A stretch of 64,000 nt of DNA from Pontiella agarivorans (GTDB taxonomy: Bacteria > Verrucomicrobiota > Kiritimatiellia > Kiritimatiellales > Pontiellaceae). Positions 1 to 9,988 of this stretch are shown here, piece after piece. How positions within the stretch are numbered: position 1 is the first letter of the stretch; each line of letters begins with the position of its first letter. The notes below the pieces were generated by a model. It did not search any database. It saw nothing but the letters and a program-made list of their open reading frames with translations, and was not told the DNA's origin. The stretch lies in assembly GCF_034531395.1 (NCBI RefSeq), contig NZ_JARVCO010000010.1, positions 1,178,001-1,242,000 on the forward strand, written 5' to 3'. The position numbers and the translations under genes were made by a program.

Positions 1-764
1 GAACCGGTTCCTGCGAAGTCGGCGCCCTCACGGCGAAGCATCATCATGGCACCGTGACGTCGGGCATTGTGGCGGGTGACGGTTCCGGTGGGACGATTAC
101 GGGCGTCGCACCGCGGGCGCGGCTGATGCTGCTGGCGGGTGCCGGTGTCTATGCCTATCAATATGCTCTGGAGCACGGGGCGGATGTTCTGAGCATGTCA
201 TTCAGCATTCCCGGCCTGGGTGACGGGCGCGGATTGTGGCGGCTGATGTCGGAGCATGCGGTCTGTGCGGGGCTGGTGCTGGTTTCCGGTTGCGGAAATT
301 TTCAGCAGTCGGCGGAGATTCCGGAACAGATTCGTATTCCGGAAGGGATTCCCTGTGTTATCGGCGCGGGCGGAGTGGACCGGTCGCTGAAGGTGCCGGG
401 GTTCTGCTCGCTGGGTCCCGTAGAGTGGGGGACGGTAAAGTTCTATGGCGATCATCCGCTGCCGGAGGGCCTGATTAAACCCGATGTCTGTGCATTTCCC
501 GGCCCCGGTTATCCGCAGCTCGGGCCTGCCGGCGAAGATTATGGCAGCCAGCGCCGCGGCAACTCATTCAGCGGTCCGCATATTGCGGGAGTGGCGGCGC
601 TGATGCTCTCCGCCGCACCGGAGCTGCAGGCGTGGCGGATTCAGGAATTGATGGAGGCGACCGCGAAGGATACGGGACCTGCCGGCAAGGACTGCCGCAC
701 CGGCGCGGGTCTGATTGATGCCTGGGCCGCGGTTTCTGCGGCAGAGGCCGCTGCTAAAGAATAG
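1..764 (+). CDS. Subtilisin-like serine protease (S8), 3' part
   Basis: This is the C-terminal part of a peptidase S8 (subtilase) protein. The frame is open from base 3 at the window edge, so the true start and the catalytic Asp lie upstream. The catalytic His is in the HHHGTVTSGIVAG stretch (His codon about 45-47). The nucleophile Ser is in GNSFSGPHIAGVAALM, matching the family GTSMATPHVAG box, with Asn in place of the usual Thr. The oxyanion Asn region is near SGCGNFQQ. The protein ends shortly after the Ser box, with no C-terminal sorting domain. Whether it is secreted cannot be judged without the N-terminus. Confidence 0.88.
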   Translation, partial: TGSCEVGALTAKHHHGTVTSGIVAGDGSGGTITGVAPRARLMLLAGAGVYAYQYALEHGADVLSMSFSIPGLGDGRGLWRLMSEHAVCAGLVLVSGCGNFQQSAEIPEQIRIPEGIPCVIGAGGVDRSLKVPGFCSLGPVEWGTVKFYGDHPLPEGLIKPDVCAFPGPGYPQLGPAGEDYGSQRRGNSFSGPHIAGVAALMLSAAPELQAWRIQELMEATAKDTGPAGKDCRTGAGLIDAWAAVSAAEAAAKE

Positions 765-773
765 TCCTGCCGA

Positions 774-1817
774 TCAGGGGGTTTCGTTTTCGGGCGCTTT
801 TTTCAGTGCGTCCAGGCGTTCGGTGCCGGCCTGAATCTGTGCTTTCAGCACTTTTTTTTCTTCGCCCTCGGCGGACTTGGCCTGCAGCTGCAAATCTTCA
901 ATGTGGTTGAGCAGGGTTTCTTTTTCGGTTTCCTGCTGCGCGGCTTCTTCGGCTTTGTCGAAAATAATATCCTCGGCGGCGGGGGCGGCCGACGGGGTAT
1001 CGGCGGTGATGGACGGGGGCACGGCTTTCTGCTCATCGCCGAGCCGGCGCTGGTTCATATAGGCAGGGGACATGATTTCAATATTTTCGCCGTGTAGGGT
1101 GTCGAGGATGGCCTCGTGCAGGCGGGATTTGGCCGTGATCATACCCTTCACTTCTTCGAGCACACCGGACACCCGGTATGAAATCGAAAAGTTGCCCAGT
1201 TCGATAATGTGAATAAACGGATCTTTCAATCCGCTGCGCCCGGCGGCCCGGCCCAGCAGGTCTTGAATGCGCGTATGGTCGAGTTCGTATCCCAGGGAGA
1301 GCGTGGCCGAAACAATGGCTCCGGCGCTGTGCGTGGTAGCCACCGGATGGCGGACCAATACGGCATTGGGAATGGCAATCAGTTCGCGGGTTTCGGACTG
1401 AATTTCCGTGTCAAACAGGCCCAGCTCGGATACCCGGCCGAAGTGGTCCTGCACCCGGATGAAATCGCCGATGCGGAAGGGACGCGTTATGCGCAGCAGA
1501 AAACCGGCAATCAGGTTGGTCATGGCCGACGACGAGGAAAAGGCGATGGTCCCGGAGAGCAGAATGCCCAGCAGGCCGATCAGCTGATTGCGGGCTGATT
1601 CGCTGACGGGCAGCACCAGGATGATGCCGATGGTGCAGAACAGAATCACCAGCAGCATGGCGATCTGCCGGGGGAAGAGACGGGCCTGTTCCATATTCTT
1701 TTTCCGGCCCAGCAGCAACCAGTGCGCTCCGGCAATGATTCCGCCCGCCACAACGAAAGCCACGGCCATGGCCGCCAGTGTAAACAGATTGTCCTGAAGA
1801 TATTCCCATCCGCGCAT
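774..1817 (-). CDS. MscS-family mechanosensitive channel with C-terminal coiled coil
   Basis: A 347-residue inner-membrane protein of the small-conductance mechanosensitive channel family, expected to release solutes during osmotic downshock. It has about three hydrophobic segments, then the pore-lining and beta region with SSSSAMTNLIAGFLLRITRPFRIGDFI and the IPNAVLV motif. The last 80 residues are Ala/Glu/Lys-rich and look coiled-coil. I chose the ATG at 1817 (MRGWEYLQ) because GGAGG lies five bases upstream. An in-frame ATG at 1844 has no ribosome-binding site. It differs from the other two MscS proteins in this window, which lack the charged tail. Confidence 0.88.
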   Translation of the reverse strand: MRGWEYLQDNLFTLAAMAVAFVVAGGIIAGAHWLLLGRKKNMEQARLFPRQIAMLLVILFCTIGIILVLPVSESARNQLIGLLGILLSGTIAFSSSSAMTNLIAGFLLRITRPFRIGDFIRVQDHFGRVSELGLFDTEIQSETRELIAIPNAVLVRHPVATTHSAGAIVSATLSLGYELDHTRIQDLLGRAAGRSGLKDPFIHIIELGNFSISYRVSGVLEEVKGMITAKSRLHEAILDTLHGENIEIMSPAYMNQRRLGDEQKAVPPSITADTPSAAPAAEDIIFDKAEEAAQQETEKETLLNHIEDLQLQAKSAEGEEKKVLKAQIQAGTERLDALKKAPENETP

Positions 1818-1911
1818 AACAGCCTCCACCTGAATCCTGAGCATCCAACGTACATAGTGGCACGGGATGCTGCAGGGGTCAAACTATGTGCCGGGGGCGC
1901 GGCGGGTTGGG

Positions 1912-4212
1912 CTACAAATCGGCAAACGGATTGTTCACGAAGCCGCGGGGTTTGGAGTCGCGGTTTTTCTGCTGCTGATTGGGATTCCGGCGCGGGTTCT
2001 GTCTCGGGTTGCCGCGCGGTTTTTTCCGATCATTGGAATTTTTCGGGGCGCCTTTCTTTTTAGCCGAGAGGGAAATGCGTTTGCGCTTCAGATCGACTTC
2101 GAGGACGCGGACTTCGATGCGGTCGCCCGCCTGCACAACATCGGCCGGATCTTTCACAAACTGGTCGGAGAGCTGTGAAATGTGCACCAATCCGTCCTGA
2201 TGTACGCCGATGTCGACGAAGGCGCCGAAGGCGGTGACATTGGTGACAATGCCTTTCAGTTCCATGCCTTCCTTGAGGTCGTTCATGGTCATGACGTCTT
2301 CGCGGAAGCCGACGGCTTCAAACTGTTCCCGCGGGTCGCGGCCCGGTTTGTTCAGCTCGTCGATAATATCTTTCAGCGTCAGCTCGCCGACGTCGTCGGA
2401 AATATAGTTTGAGATCTTGATCTTTTTCACAACCTCGACGTTGCCGACCATTTTTTCCAACGGTTCGCCCAGATCTGCTGCAATCTGCTGAACGAGAGCA
2501 TACCGTTCCGGATGGACGGCGGAGGCATCGAGCGGATTTTCTCCGCCGCGTACGCGGAGGAATCCGGCGGCCTGTTCGAAGGCGCGCGGCCCGAGACCGG
2601 AAACCTTCAGCAGTTCTTCCCGGGATTTAAAGGCGCCGTGTTCGTTGCGGTAGTTCACAATTTTTTTGGCGAGGCTGTCGCCGATGCCCGCGACGCGGGA
2701 AAGGAGGGGGGCGCTGGCGGTGTTCAGTTCCACACCGACGTGGTTTACGCAACTGACGACCACTTCATCGAGTTTATCTTTGAGCAGCTGCTGATAGACG
2801 TCGTGCTGATACTGACCGACGCCGATCGATTTTGGATCGACCTTTACAAGTTCGGCCAACGGATCCTGCAGCCGGCGGGCAATGGAAATGGCGCCGCGGA
2901 TGGTGAGGTCCAGGTCGGGAAATTCTTCGCGCGCAATCGGCGAGGCGGAATAGACCGAGGCACCGGCTTCGCTGACGGATACCACGGAAATTTTCTGCTT
3001 CATTTCGCTGAGCAGGGATTTGACGAAGGCTTCGGTTTCGCGCCCGGCAGTGCCGTTGCCGACGGCGATGGCGAGCGGCGGGAATTTTTCGATAAATTCC
3101 GAGAGTTTGATTTTGGCCTGCTTCTCTTTTTCGGCGCCCTGGCCGAGATAGATCGTGATGGTGTCCAGATATTTTCCGGTGGCGTCGAGGGCCACGCATT
3201 TGCAGCCGGTACGCAGGCCGGGGTCGATGCCGATTACGGCCTTTTCGCCATACGGGGCTGCCAGCAGCAGGTTACGAAGGTTTTTCGCAAAGACCTCAAC
3301 GGCCGAACGATCGGCTTTCATTTTCATTTCAACCGATACGTCGATTTCGACGCTGGTGGTGAGCAGGCGTTTGTAAGCATCGTGAATGGCTTTTTCCAAC
3401 TCCTGGAAAAACGGGGACGCCGGGTTGGCCTGGGTCAGCTCTTTCATGCGTTCGATCTGTGGTTCGGCATCGATGCTCAGTTTGCGGCGCAGCACGCCTT
3501 CGGTTTCGCCGCGGCGGATGGCGAGGTAGCGGTGCGACGGGATGGCATCGATCGGCTGCGAAAAATCGAAGTAGTCTTTATATTTGGAGTTTTCATCTTT
3601 TTCGGATGAGAGGGCCGGCTGGGAAATGATGGAGCCGCTCTTGAAATAGGCCTCGCGGATCAGTGCACGGACTTCCGCCTTTTCGGCGATGAATTCAGCA
3701 ACGATGTCGCGCGCGCCCTGCAGTGCGTCTTCCAGCGTCGGGACTTCTTTTTCCTCGTTGATGAATTTGGCCGCCTCCGCTTCGACGTCGCCGGAAGCGC
3801 CCTGTTCGAGGATCAGGTCGGCCAGCGGCTCCAGACCTTTTTCCCGGGCGATCATGGCGCGGGTGCGGCGTTTCGGTTTGTAGGGCAGGTAAAGATCTTC
3901 GAGACCGGTTTTGGATTGGCACTCCTCAATTTTCAGCCGCAGGTCATCCGTGAGTTTGCCCTGTTCCTCGATGGAGTTGAGGATGGTCTGGCGGCGGGAT
4001 TCGAGCGTGTTGTAGTAAGAAAGCTTTTCCTGAATATCGGAGATCTGCACTTCATCAAGGTTGCCGTGCACCTCTTTGCGGTAGCGGGCAATGAAGGGCA
4101 CGGTGTTGCCTTCAGCAAAAAGTTTGGCGACTGCCGAGACCTGACGGGCGGAAATGCCGAGGTCTTTCGAGACAAACGGTACGGGATCGAACGCGGAGCT
4201 TTCTGTTGTCAT
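1912..4212 (-). CDS. tex: Tex-family RNA-binding transcription accessory protein
   Basis: A 766-residue Tex protein, a cytoplasmic nucleic-acid-binding factor related to eukaryotic Spt6. In order it shows the N-terminal helical region (SARQVSAVAKLFAEGNTVPFIARYRKE), the YqgF-like RNase H fold (VIGIDPGLRTGCKCVALD), the helix-hairpin-helix part (VAGIGDSLAKKIVNYRNEHG and SGLGPRAFEQ) and an S1 domain (GIVTNVTAFGAFVDIGVHQDG). It ends in a basic Asn/Arg/Lys-rich tail. The start at 4212 (MTTESSAFD) is preferred over an in-frame ATG at 4266, whose 18 extra residues do not resemble the family; AAGGA lies 11 bases upstream. It is divergent from the uracil permease. A copy of the dispersed palindrome lies inside the gene at 3394, encoding FQELE. 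Confidence 0.95.
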   Translation of the reverse strand: MTTESSAFDPVPFVSKDLGISARQVSAVAKLFAEGNTVPFIARYRKEVHGNLDEVQISDIQEKLSYYNTLESRRQTILNSIEEQGKLTDDLRLKIEECQSKTGLEDLYLPYKPKRRTRAMIAREKGLEPLADLILEQGASGDVEAEAAKFINEEKEVPTLEDALQGARDIVAEFIAEKAEVRALIREAYFKSGSIISQPALSSEKDENSKYKDYFDFSQPIDAIPSHRYLAIRRGETEGVLRRKLSIDAEPQIERMKELTQANPASPFFQELEKAIHDAYKRLLTTSVEIDVSVEMKMKADRSAVEVFAKNLRNLLLAAPYGEKAVIGIDPGLRTGCKCVALDATGKYLDTITIYLGQGAEKEKQAKIKLSEFIEKFPPLAIAVGNGTAGRETEAFVKSLLSEMKQKISVVSVSEAGASVYSASPIAREEFPDLDLTIRGAISIARRLQDPLAELVKVDPKSIGVGQYQHDVYQQLLKDKLDEVVVSCVNHVGVELNTASAPLLSRVAGIGDSLAKKIVNYRNEHGAFKSREELLKVSGLGPRAFEQAAGFLRVRGGENPLDASAVHPERYALVQQIAADLGEPLEKMVGNVEVVKKIKISNYISDDVGELTLKDIIDELNKPGRDPREQFEAVGFREDVMTMNDLKEGMELKGIVTNVTAFGAFVDIGVHQDGLVHISQLSDQFVKDPADVVQAGDRIEVRVLEVDLKRKRISLSAKKKGAPKNSNDRKKPRGNPRQNPRRNPNQQQKNRDSKPRGFVNNPFADL
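3394..3408. repeat. Dispersed palindrome TTCCA-N5-TGGAA, copy 1
   Basis: Exact copy inside tex, core ACTCC. On the gene strand it encodes FQELE. Confidence 0.85.
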
Positions 4213-4365
4213 GTTGCGGAGTATCCTTATGTAATTCAAAGGGGGCGAGATTCCAAAATGCGACAATGGTCGTCAAGCTTATGCGGGTTCAGAATTTGTG
4301 ATGCGGGCTTTTCCGGTGTGTTGGAATGTGTAGAATGCCGCGCAACTTTACAGGGGGTTTAAAAA

Positions 4366-5577
4366 ATGCACGAAATTAACACGTCCAAAAAACTGATTTT
4401 GGGCATCCAGCATGTGTTTGCCATGTTCGGGGCAACCGTTTTAATGCCGACACTGACGGGGATGGATCCGAGTGTCGCACTACTGGCGGCGGGGATCGGC
4501 ACCTTTATCTTTCATGGAGTGACCGGCGGTAACGTTCCGGTATTCCTGGGCTCGAGCTTTGCTTTTATCGGCGCGATCAAGGCCGTGGCCGGCGAGGACG
4601 GCAGCGGGTTGCCCGAAGCGCTGGGCGGTGTGATCTGCGCCGGTTTGGTGTATGTCATCATGGCGGGGATTGTACGACTCGGCGGGGCAGGAATTATCAA
4701 ACGTCTTTTTCCGCCGGTGGTCACCGGTCCGGTGATTATGGTGATCGGGTTGTCTCTGGCTCCGATCGGGGTGGGTATGGCCTCGTCGGACTGGCTGCTT
4801 TCCGGGGTCGCGATCCTGACGATCATCGCGGTTTCGTGCTTTATGAAGGGGTTCTTTAAACTGGTTCCGATTCTGATCGGGATTTTTGTCGGCTATGCCC
4901 TGGCTGCGGCGCTGGGGCGGGTGGACTATTCGGCGCTCACGGAAGGTTCCGGTCTCTTTATCGGTGCCGAGAACTTCACGTTTCCGAAATTCAGCGCCGG
5001 GGCGATTGCAGCGATTATGCCGATTGCCATTGTGTCGGTGATGGAACACATCGGCGACATTACCACCAATGGTGCGGTGGTTGGTAAAAACTTTTTTGAA
5101 AAGCCCGGTCTGCATCGCACGCTGCTGGGCGACGGTCTGGCCACGATGGTCTCCGGGCTGTTCGGCGGTCCGCCGAATACGACCTATTCTGAAAATACCG
5201 GCGTGCTGGCCGTAACCAAAAACTATAATCCGTCGGTCATCCGCATTGCTGCGGGTGTAGCCATTCTGCTGGGTATTTTCAGCCCGGTCGGCGCGTTCCT
5301 GCGGACGATTCCGGTGGCGGTAATGGGCGGGGTGAGTTTTATTCTGTTCGGTATGATTGCTTCGGTCGGTATCCGCACCATCTCCAATGCCCAGCTCAAC
5401 TTTAACCGCAGCCGCAATCTGATGATTGTGGCGTTGATTCTGGTTTGTGGTCTGGGCGGGGTGTCGTTCTCCATTGCGGGGGTGGAGCTGAAGGGCATCG
5501 GGCTGTCGGCACTTGTCGGCATGATTGCCAACCTGGTGCTGCACATCATTCTTCCGGACGATCCGGATAATGATTAA
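4366..5577 (+). CDS. uraA: Uracil/xanthine permease, NCS2 family (UraA-like)
   Basis: A 403-residue integral membrane transporter of the nucleobase:cation symporter-2 family. The N-terminus has the family stretch QHVFAMFGATVLMPTLTG. The substrate-site region is present as MEHIGDITTNGAVVG, followed by GGPPNTTYSENTGVLAVT. The protein is almost entirely hydrophobic helices. Uracil is the likely substrate, but xanthine cannot be excluded from sequence alone. AGGGGG lies about nine bases before the ATG. A strong intrinsic terminator follows, so it is probably monocistronic. It is divergent from tex. Confidence 0.9.
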   Translation: MHEINTSKKLILGIQHVFAMFGATVLMPTLTGMDPSVALLAAGIGTFIFHGVTGGNVPVFLGSSFAFIGAIKAVAGEDGSGLPEALGGVICAGLVYVIMAGIVRLGGAGIIKRLFPPVVTGPVIMVIGLSLAPIGVGMASSDWLLSGVAILTIIAVSCFMKGFFKLVPILIGIFVGYALAAALGRVDYSALTEGSGLFIGAENFTFPKFSAGAIAAIMPIAIVSVMEHIGDITTNGAVVGKNFFEKPGLHRTLLGDGLATMVSGLFGGPPNTTYSENTGVLAVTKNYNPSVIRIAAGVAILLGIFSPVGAFLRTIPVAVMGGVSFILFGMIASVGIRTISNAQLNFNRSRNLMIVALILVCGLGGVSFSIAGVELKGIGLSALVGMIANLVLHIILPDDPDND

Positions 5578-5600
5578 TATCCGATAATTCAGTCATGGCT

Positions 5601-5648
5601 AAACACAGATGAACCCGGATTTTATTCCGTGTGAATCTGTGTTTTTTT
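5601..5648 (+). terminator. Intrinsic terminator of the uracil permease
   Basis: AACACAGAT (5602-5610) pairs with ATCTGTGTT (5635-5643), with an inner CGGA/TCCG pairing, followed by a run of seven T. Confidence 0.9.
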
Positions 5649-5660
5649 ATGCCGGATCTT

Positions 5661-6122
5661 TTACAGGGAGGCGATCAGTTTGCGCTGTTGTTCGGATTCG
5701 GCTTTGCCGCCGGCATCGGTGACGAGCGTGAGGGATTGGCCGAGGGCCGCGACGATACAGCTGGCCAGCGTGCCGGTGCGGCCGACGCCGCCTTTGCAGT
5801 GGATCATGAAGCTGGATCCGTTTTTAAGCTGTTCGGCCGTTTCGCGGGCCAGGTTTAAAAATGCTTTCGTGTCCTCCGGTACGCCGCCGTTTCCGATGGG
5901 AAAATGGATGAAACCGCAGGGCAGGGTATTGTTTTTGACGGCTTCGGCATAGTCGGGCGATTTTGCCTGAATTTCCTCCATGGGATTCAGGCAGACGATG
6001 TAATCAACCGAAGCCTTTTCCAAGGCCTGGAAACATTCGGCAAGCGGCTCCTTTTTTCCGGGCATGCTGTGCAGATAGAGCGCGCCGGGCAGATCGAGTT
6101 TTACTTTGCGGAGCGGATTCAT
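5661..6122 (-). CDS. Dual-specificity / tyrosine phosphatase-like protein
   Basis: A 153-residue cytoplasmic protein with the cysteine phosphatase loop HCKGGVGRTGTLASC, in which the C-x5-R nucleophile and arginine are intact. The general-acid region would lie before it, around residues 65-85. The size fits small atypical dual-specificity phosphatases (CDKN3-like) rather than low-molecular-weight phosphatases. The substrate is unknown. It lies 76 bases downstream of glnS on the same strand, with a 13-bp stem-loop between them. No clear ribosome-binding site is seen before the ATG at 6122. The dispersed palindrome at 6018 encodes FQALE. Confidence 0.8.
   Translation of the reverse strand: MNPLRKVKLDLPGALYLHSMPGKKEPLAECFQALEKASVDYIVCLNPMEEIQAKSPDYAEAVKNNTLPCGFIHFPIGNGGVPEDTKAFLNLARETAEQLKNGSSFMIHCKGGVGRTGTLASCIVAALGQSLTLVTDAGGKAESEQQRKLIASL
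6018..6032. repeat. Dispersed palindrome, copy 2
   Basis: Exact TTCCA-N5-TGGAA inside the phosphatase gene, core AGGCC. Confidence 0.85.
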
Positions 6123-6144
6123 CGTTTTAAATACAGCCGAAGCA

Positions 6145-6185
6145 TCCAGCTCCGTTGCTGTTCAATGGTGTTCAACGGAGCTGGA
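6145..6185. other. 13-bp stem-loop between glnS and phosphatase gene
   Basis: TCCAGCTCCGTTG (6145-6157) is perfectly complementary to CAACGGAGCTGGA (6173-6185) with a 15-base loop. No T run follows on the transcribed (minus) strand, so it is not a typical intrinsic terminator. It may be an RNA-processing or attenuation hairpin. Confidence 0.7.
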
Positions 6186-6198
6186 AATATCGTCTGCG

Positions 6199-7854
<1,656 letters not shown>

Positions 7855-7886
7855 GACTGCGCTTTCTGTACTTCAAATTCCGGAAT

Positions 7887-7901
7887 TTCCACCCATTGGA
7901 A
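7887..7901. repeat. Dispersed palindrome, copy 3, upstream of glnS
   Basis: Exact TTCCA-N5-TGGAA, core CCCAT, 33 bases before the glnS start, in the presumed promoter/leader. Confidence 0.85.
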
Positions 7902-7946
7902 AAACAGCGCTCTTTATCCCTGATTCGGGCGGGTGAGGCAATCCAT

Positions 7947-7978
7947 AAAAAAAGCCGCCCTCAGCAGTTTCGGGCGGC
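7947..7978 (-). terminator. Terminator of the redoxin gene
   Basis: On the minus strand a GCCGCCC/GGGCGGC stem (7954-7960 with 7972-7978) is followed by seven T (plus-strand A run 7947-7953). Confidence 0.9.
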
Positions 7979-7997
7979 GTTTCCGGGGGCTGTAATT

Positions 7998-8585
7998 TTA
8001 CGGGCGGAAATCGATGCCGCAACCGATGGATTTGGTGACCGGTTTTTTTATTTCTTCGCCGGCGAGCAGAGCATCGAGTGCATCTTTGAGCCAGATTTCA
8101 TCGCCCACGGAACGACCGCCTTCCCCGACGGCACCTTTGTAGACGAGTTTGTCGTCAGCATCAAAAAGGAAAACTTCCGGGGTTTTGGTGGCGCCGAAAC
8201 TGCGGGCAACTTCGGAAGAGGAGTCGGCGAGGAAGGGGAATTGATAGCCTTCTTCCCGGGCCATTTTTTTCATATTTTCAAAGGTATCGCCCTTTGCGTC
8301 GGGATCATTGGAATTAATGAAAATAACGCCGATGCCTTTTTTGGAATAGGTGTTGCCGATGTCGACCATGGTTTTCTGCCAGCTGAGCACTACCGGACAG
8401 CGACTGCTGGAGAACACGACGAGCGTACCTTTTCCGCCCTTCAGCTCGGAGAGGGTGAGGGTGGCGTCGTCGATACTCTGCATTTTCACATGCGTGGCGA
8501 CAATTTCGTTGCCGATTTCCAGTGCCGCCGCGGAGGTGGCGATGCCCGCAGCGAGCAGAATTGCAGTCGTTGAACATTTAATCAT
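7998..8585 (-). CDS. Secreted redoxin (AhpC/TSA-like thioredoxin-fold) protein
   Basis: A 195-residue exported thioredoxin-fold protein. An N-terminal signal peptide (about 22 residues, ATSAAA before the mature part) is followed by the redoxin domain with SSSRCPVVLSWQ, where Cys is the likely peroxidatic or redox residue. It also has KTPEVFLFDADD and a C-terminal GCGID motif common to this redoxin subgroup. AAGGAG precedes the ATG at 8585. Its first codons overlap the stop of the upstream TlpA-like gene by eight bases, so the two are translationally coupled and probably work together in periplasmic thiol redox chemistry. Confidence 0.85.
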   Translation of the reverse strand: MIKCSTTAILLAAGIATSAAALEIGNEIVATHVKMQSIDDATLTLSELKGGKGTLVVFSSSRCPVVLSWQKTMVDIGNTYSKKGIGVIFINSNDPDAKGDTFENMKKMAREEGYQFPFLADSSSEVARSFGATKTPEVFLFDADDKLVYKGAVGEGGRSVGDEIWLKDALDALLAGEEIKKPVTKSIGCGIDFRP

Positions 8586-9087
8586 GTGATCTCCTTTCCT
8601 TATTGATCAAGGTTTCGATGGTTGTTTGATATATTTCAAAGGATCGTTTTCCTTCCCATTCCTGGACAAGTTTTCCGTTGAAATAGAAAAAGGTGGCAGG
8701 CAGTGAGCCAGACCAGTCGGGCGAAAAGGTTTCGATGAAATCCTGATTGAGCTGGGTTGAAACACGGCTGCCGACGGGCGAATCGTTTTCAATGAGAAAA
8801 CGGGTTACGGCCTGCAGGTCGTTGGGATCGTCGCCGGACACAAGCAGCACATCCAGTTCGGGATATGCCTTCATTACCTGTATCAACTCCGGAAATTCGT
8901 CTCGGCAGGGGGCGCACCAGGTGGCCCAGATGTGAACCATGGTGAGCGATTTTGAAGCACGTATTTCCGAGGCAATTTCGGCGGGGCTGGTGCGTGTTAC
9001 TTCGGGCGTCGCTGCTTTGCAGGATGCCAGTGTAAGCGCCAGAATAGCTGTGCCGAATACAGATAATGGGAGCCGTGCTCTCTTCAT
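8578..9087 (-). CDS. TlpA-like thioredoxin lipoprotein
   Basis: A 169-residue thioredoxin-fold protein with a lipoprotein signal (lipobox LASC) that should anchor it on the periplasmic side. The active site is WATWCAPCRDEF, a CxxC of the TlpA/ResA type, which usually acts as a thiol-disulfide reductant for cytochrome c maturation or oxidase copper sites. That role would fit the cytochrome-rich locus downstream, but the link is inference. AGAGGG lies upstream of the ATG. It is first of a two-gene operon with the redoxin gene. Confidence 0.88.
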   Translation of the reverse strand: MKRARLPLSVFGTAILALTLASCKAATPEVTRTSPAEIASEIRASKSLTMVHIWATWCAPCRDEFPELIQVMKAYPELDVLLVSGDDPNDLQAVTRFLIENDSPVGSRVSTQLNQDFIETFSPDWSGSLPATFFYFNGKLVQEWEGKRSFEIYQTTIETLINKERRSHD

Positions 9088-9163
9088 TGTTTAATCCCTC
9101 TTGACAGGCTGGAGTGTATCCGACTTCATCGCGCGTACAATTTTAATTAACGGAAATAAAAAC

Positions 9164-9937
9164 ATGAAAATTGCCACGTTTAACGCGAATTCCATCCGGT
9201 CCCGCCTTCCGATGCTGCTCCAATGGCTGGAAGACCATCAGCCGGATATTCTGGGGATTCAGGAAACCAAATGTCAGGATGAGGATTTTCCGCTGGAGGC
9301 GATTCGCGATGCCGGTTTCCATGTGGCGTTTAAAGGGGAGAAATCCTACAACGGCGTGGCGCTGATCTGCAAAAGCGAGCCGCAGGAGGTGCGGTTTGGT
9401 TTTGATGACGGCGGGCCGGCGGATGAGACGCGTCTGATTCGGGCGGTGGTGGACGGGGTTTCGGTGGTGAATACGTATGTGCCGCAGGGCCGGGCGATTG
9501 ATCATGTGATGTATAAATATAAGCTGGGGTGGTACCGTCGGCTGAAAAAAATGTTCGAGGCGGAATATTCCCCCGATCAGCCGCTGGCGTGGATCGGCGA
9601 TATCAATATTGCGGTGGAGCCGATTGATGTAAATAACCCGGCGGGCAAGAAAAATGATCCATGCTACCACATCGATGCGCACAATGCGTTTCTTGATGTC
9701 TGTTCGTTCGGGTTTACCGATCTGCTTCGGAAGCACCATCCGGATGAAGAGATTTATTCCTTCTTCGATTACCGCGTGAAAAATGCTGTAGAACGCAATA
9801 TGGGCTGGCGTATCGACTATGTGCTGACCACCGCTTCGCTCACGGAAAAGAGCCTGGCGTGCGACGTGGATCTGGAACCGCGAAAAATGGAGAAACCTTC
9901 CGACCACACGTTTGTGGTTGCAGAATTTGAGGGGTGA
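9164..9937 (+). CDS. xthA: Exodeoxyribonuclease III
   Basis: A 257-residue AP endonuclease/3'-5' exonuclease for base-excision repair. It begins MKIATFNANSIRSRL. Metal and catalytic motifs are visible: QETKCQDE (Glu), GDINIAVEPIDV (Asp/Asn), WRIDYVLTT and the final SDHTFVVAEF (Asp-His). Length is normal for the ExoIII family. An in-frame upstream start at 9101 adds 21 unrelated residues and was rejected; the chosen ATG has only a weak GGAA upstream. It is convergent with the TraB-like gene. Confidence 0.95.
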   Translation: MKIATFNANSIRSRLPMLLQWLEDHQPDILGIQETKCQDEDFPLEAIRDAGFHVAFKGEKSYNGVALICKSEPQEVRFGFDDGGPADETRLIRAVVDGVSVVNTYVPQGRAIDHVMYKYKLGWYRRLKKMFEAEYSPDQPLAWIGDINIAVEPIDVNNPAGKKNDPCYHIDAHNAFLDVCSFGFTDLLRKHHPDEEIYSFFDYRVKNAVERNMGWRIDYVLTTASLTEKSLACDVDLEPRKMEKPSDHTFVVAEFEG

Positions 9938-9988
9938 TGTTTTAGACGCGGCGCGCCGGTTCTGCATCTCCCCGTTGCTCAAGCGGCG

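Noticed and set aside
2512-3609. 365-codon open frame opposite tex
   Set aside because: tex is complete and conserved on the other strand; the opposite frame is Gly/Phe-rich shadow sequence.
4311-4326. Possible palindrome copy before the uracil permease (TTCCG, TTGGAA)
   Set aside because: The spacer is six rather than five bases and one arm has a mismatch.
7887-7901. Sigma-54 or LexA-type site for the palindrome
   Set aside because: The motif lacks the GG/GC -24/-12 pattern and does not match known SOS boxes; its abundance also argues against a single-regulon operator.
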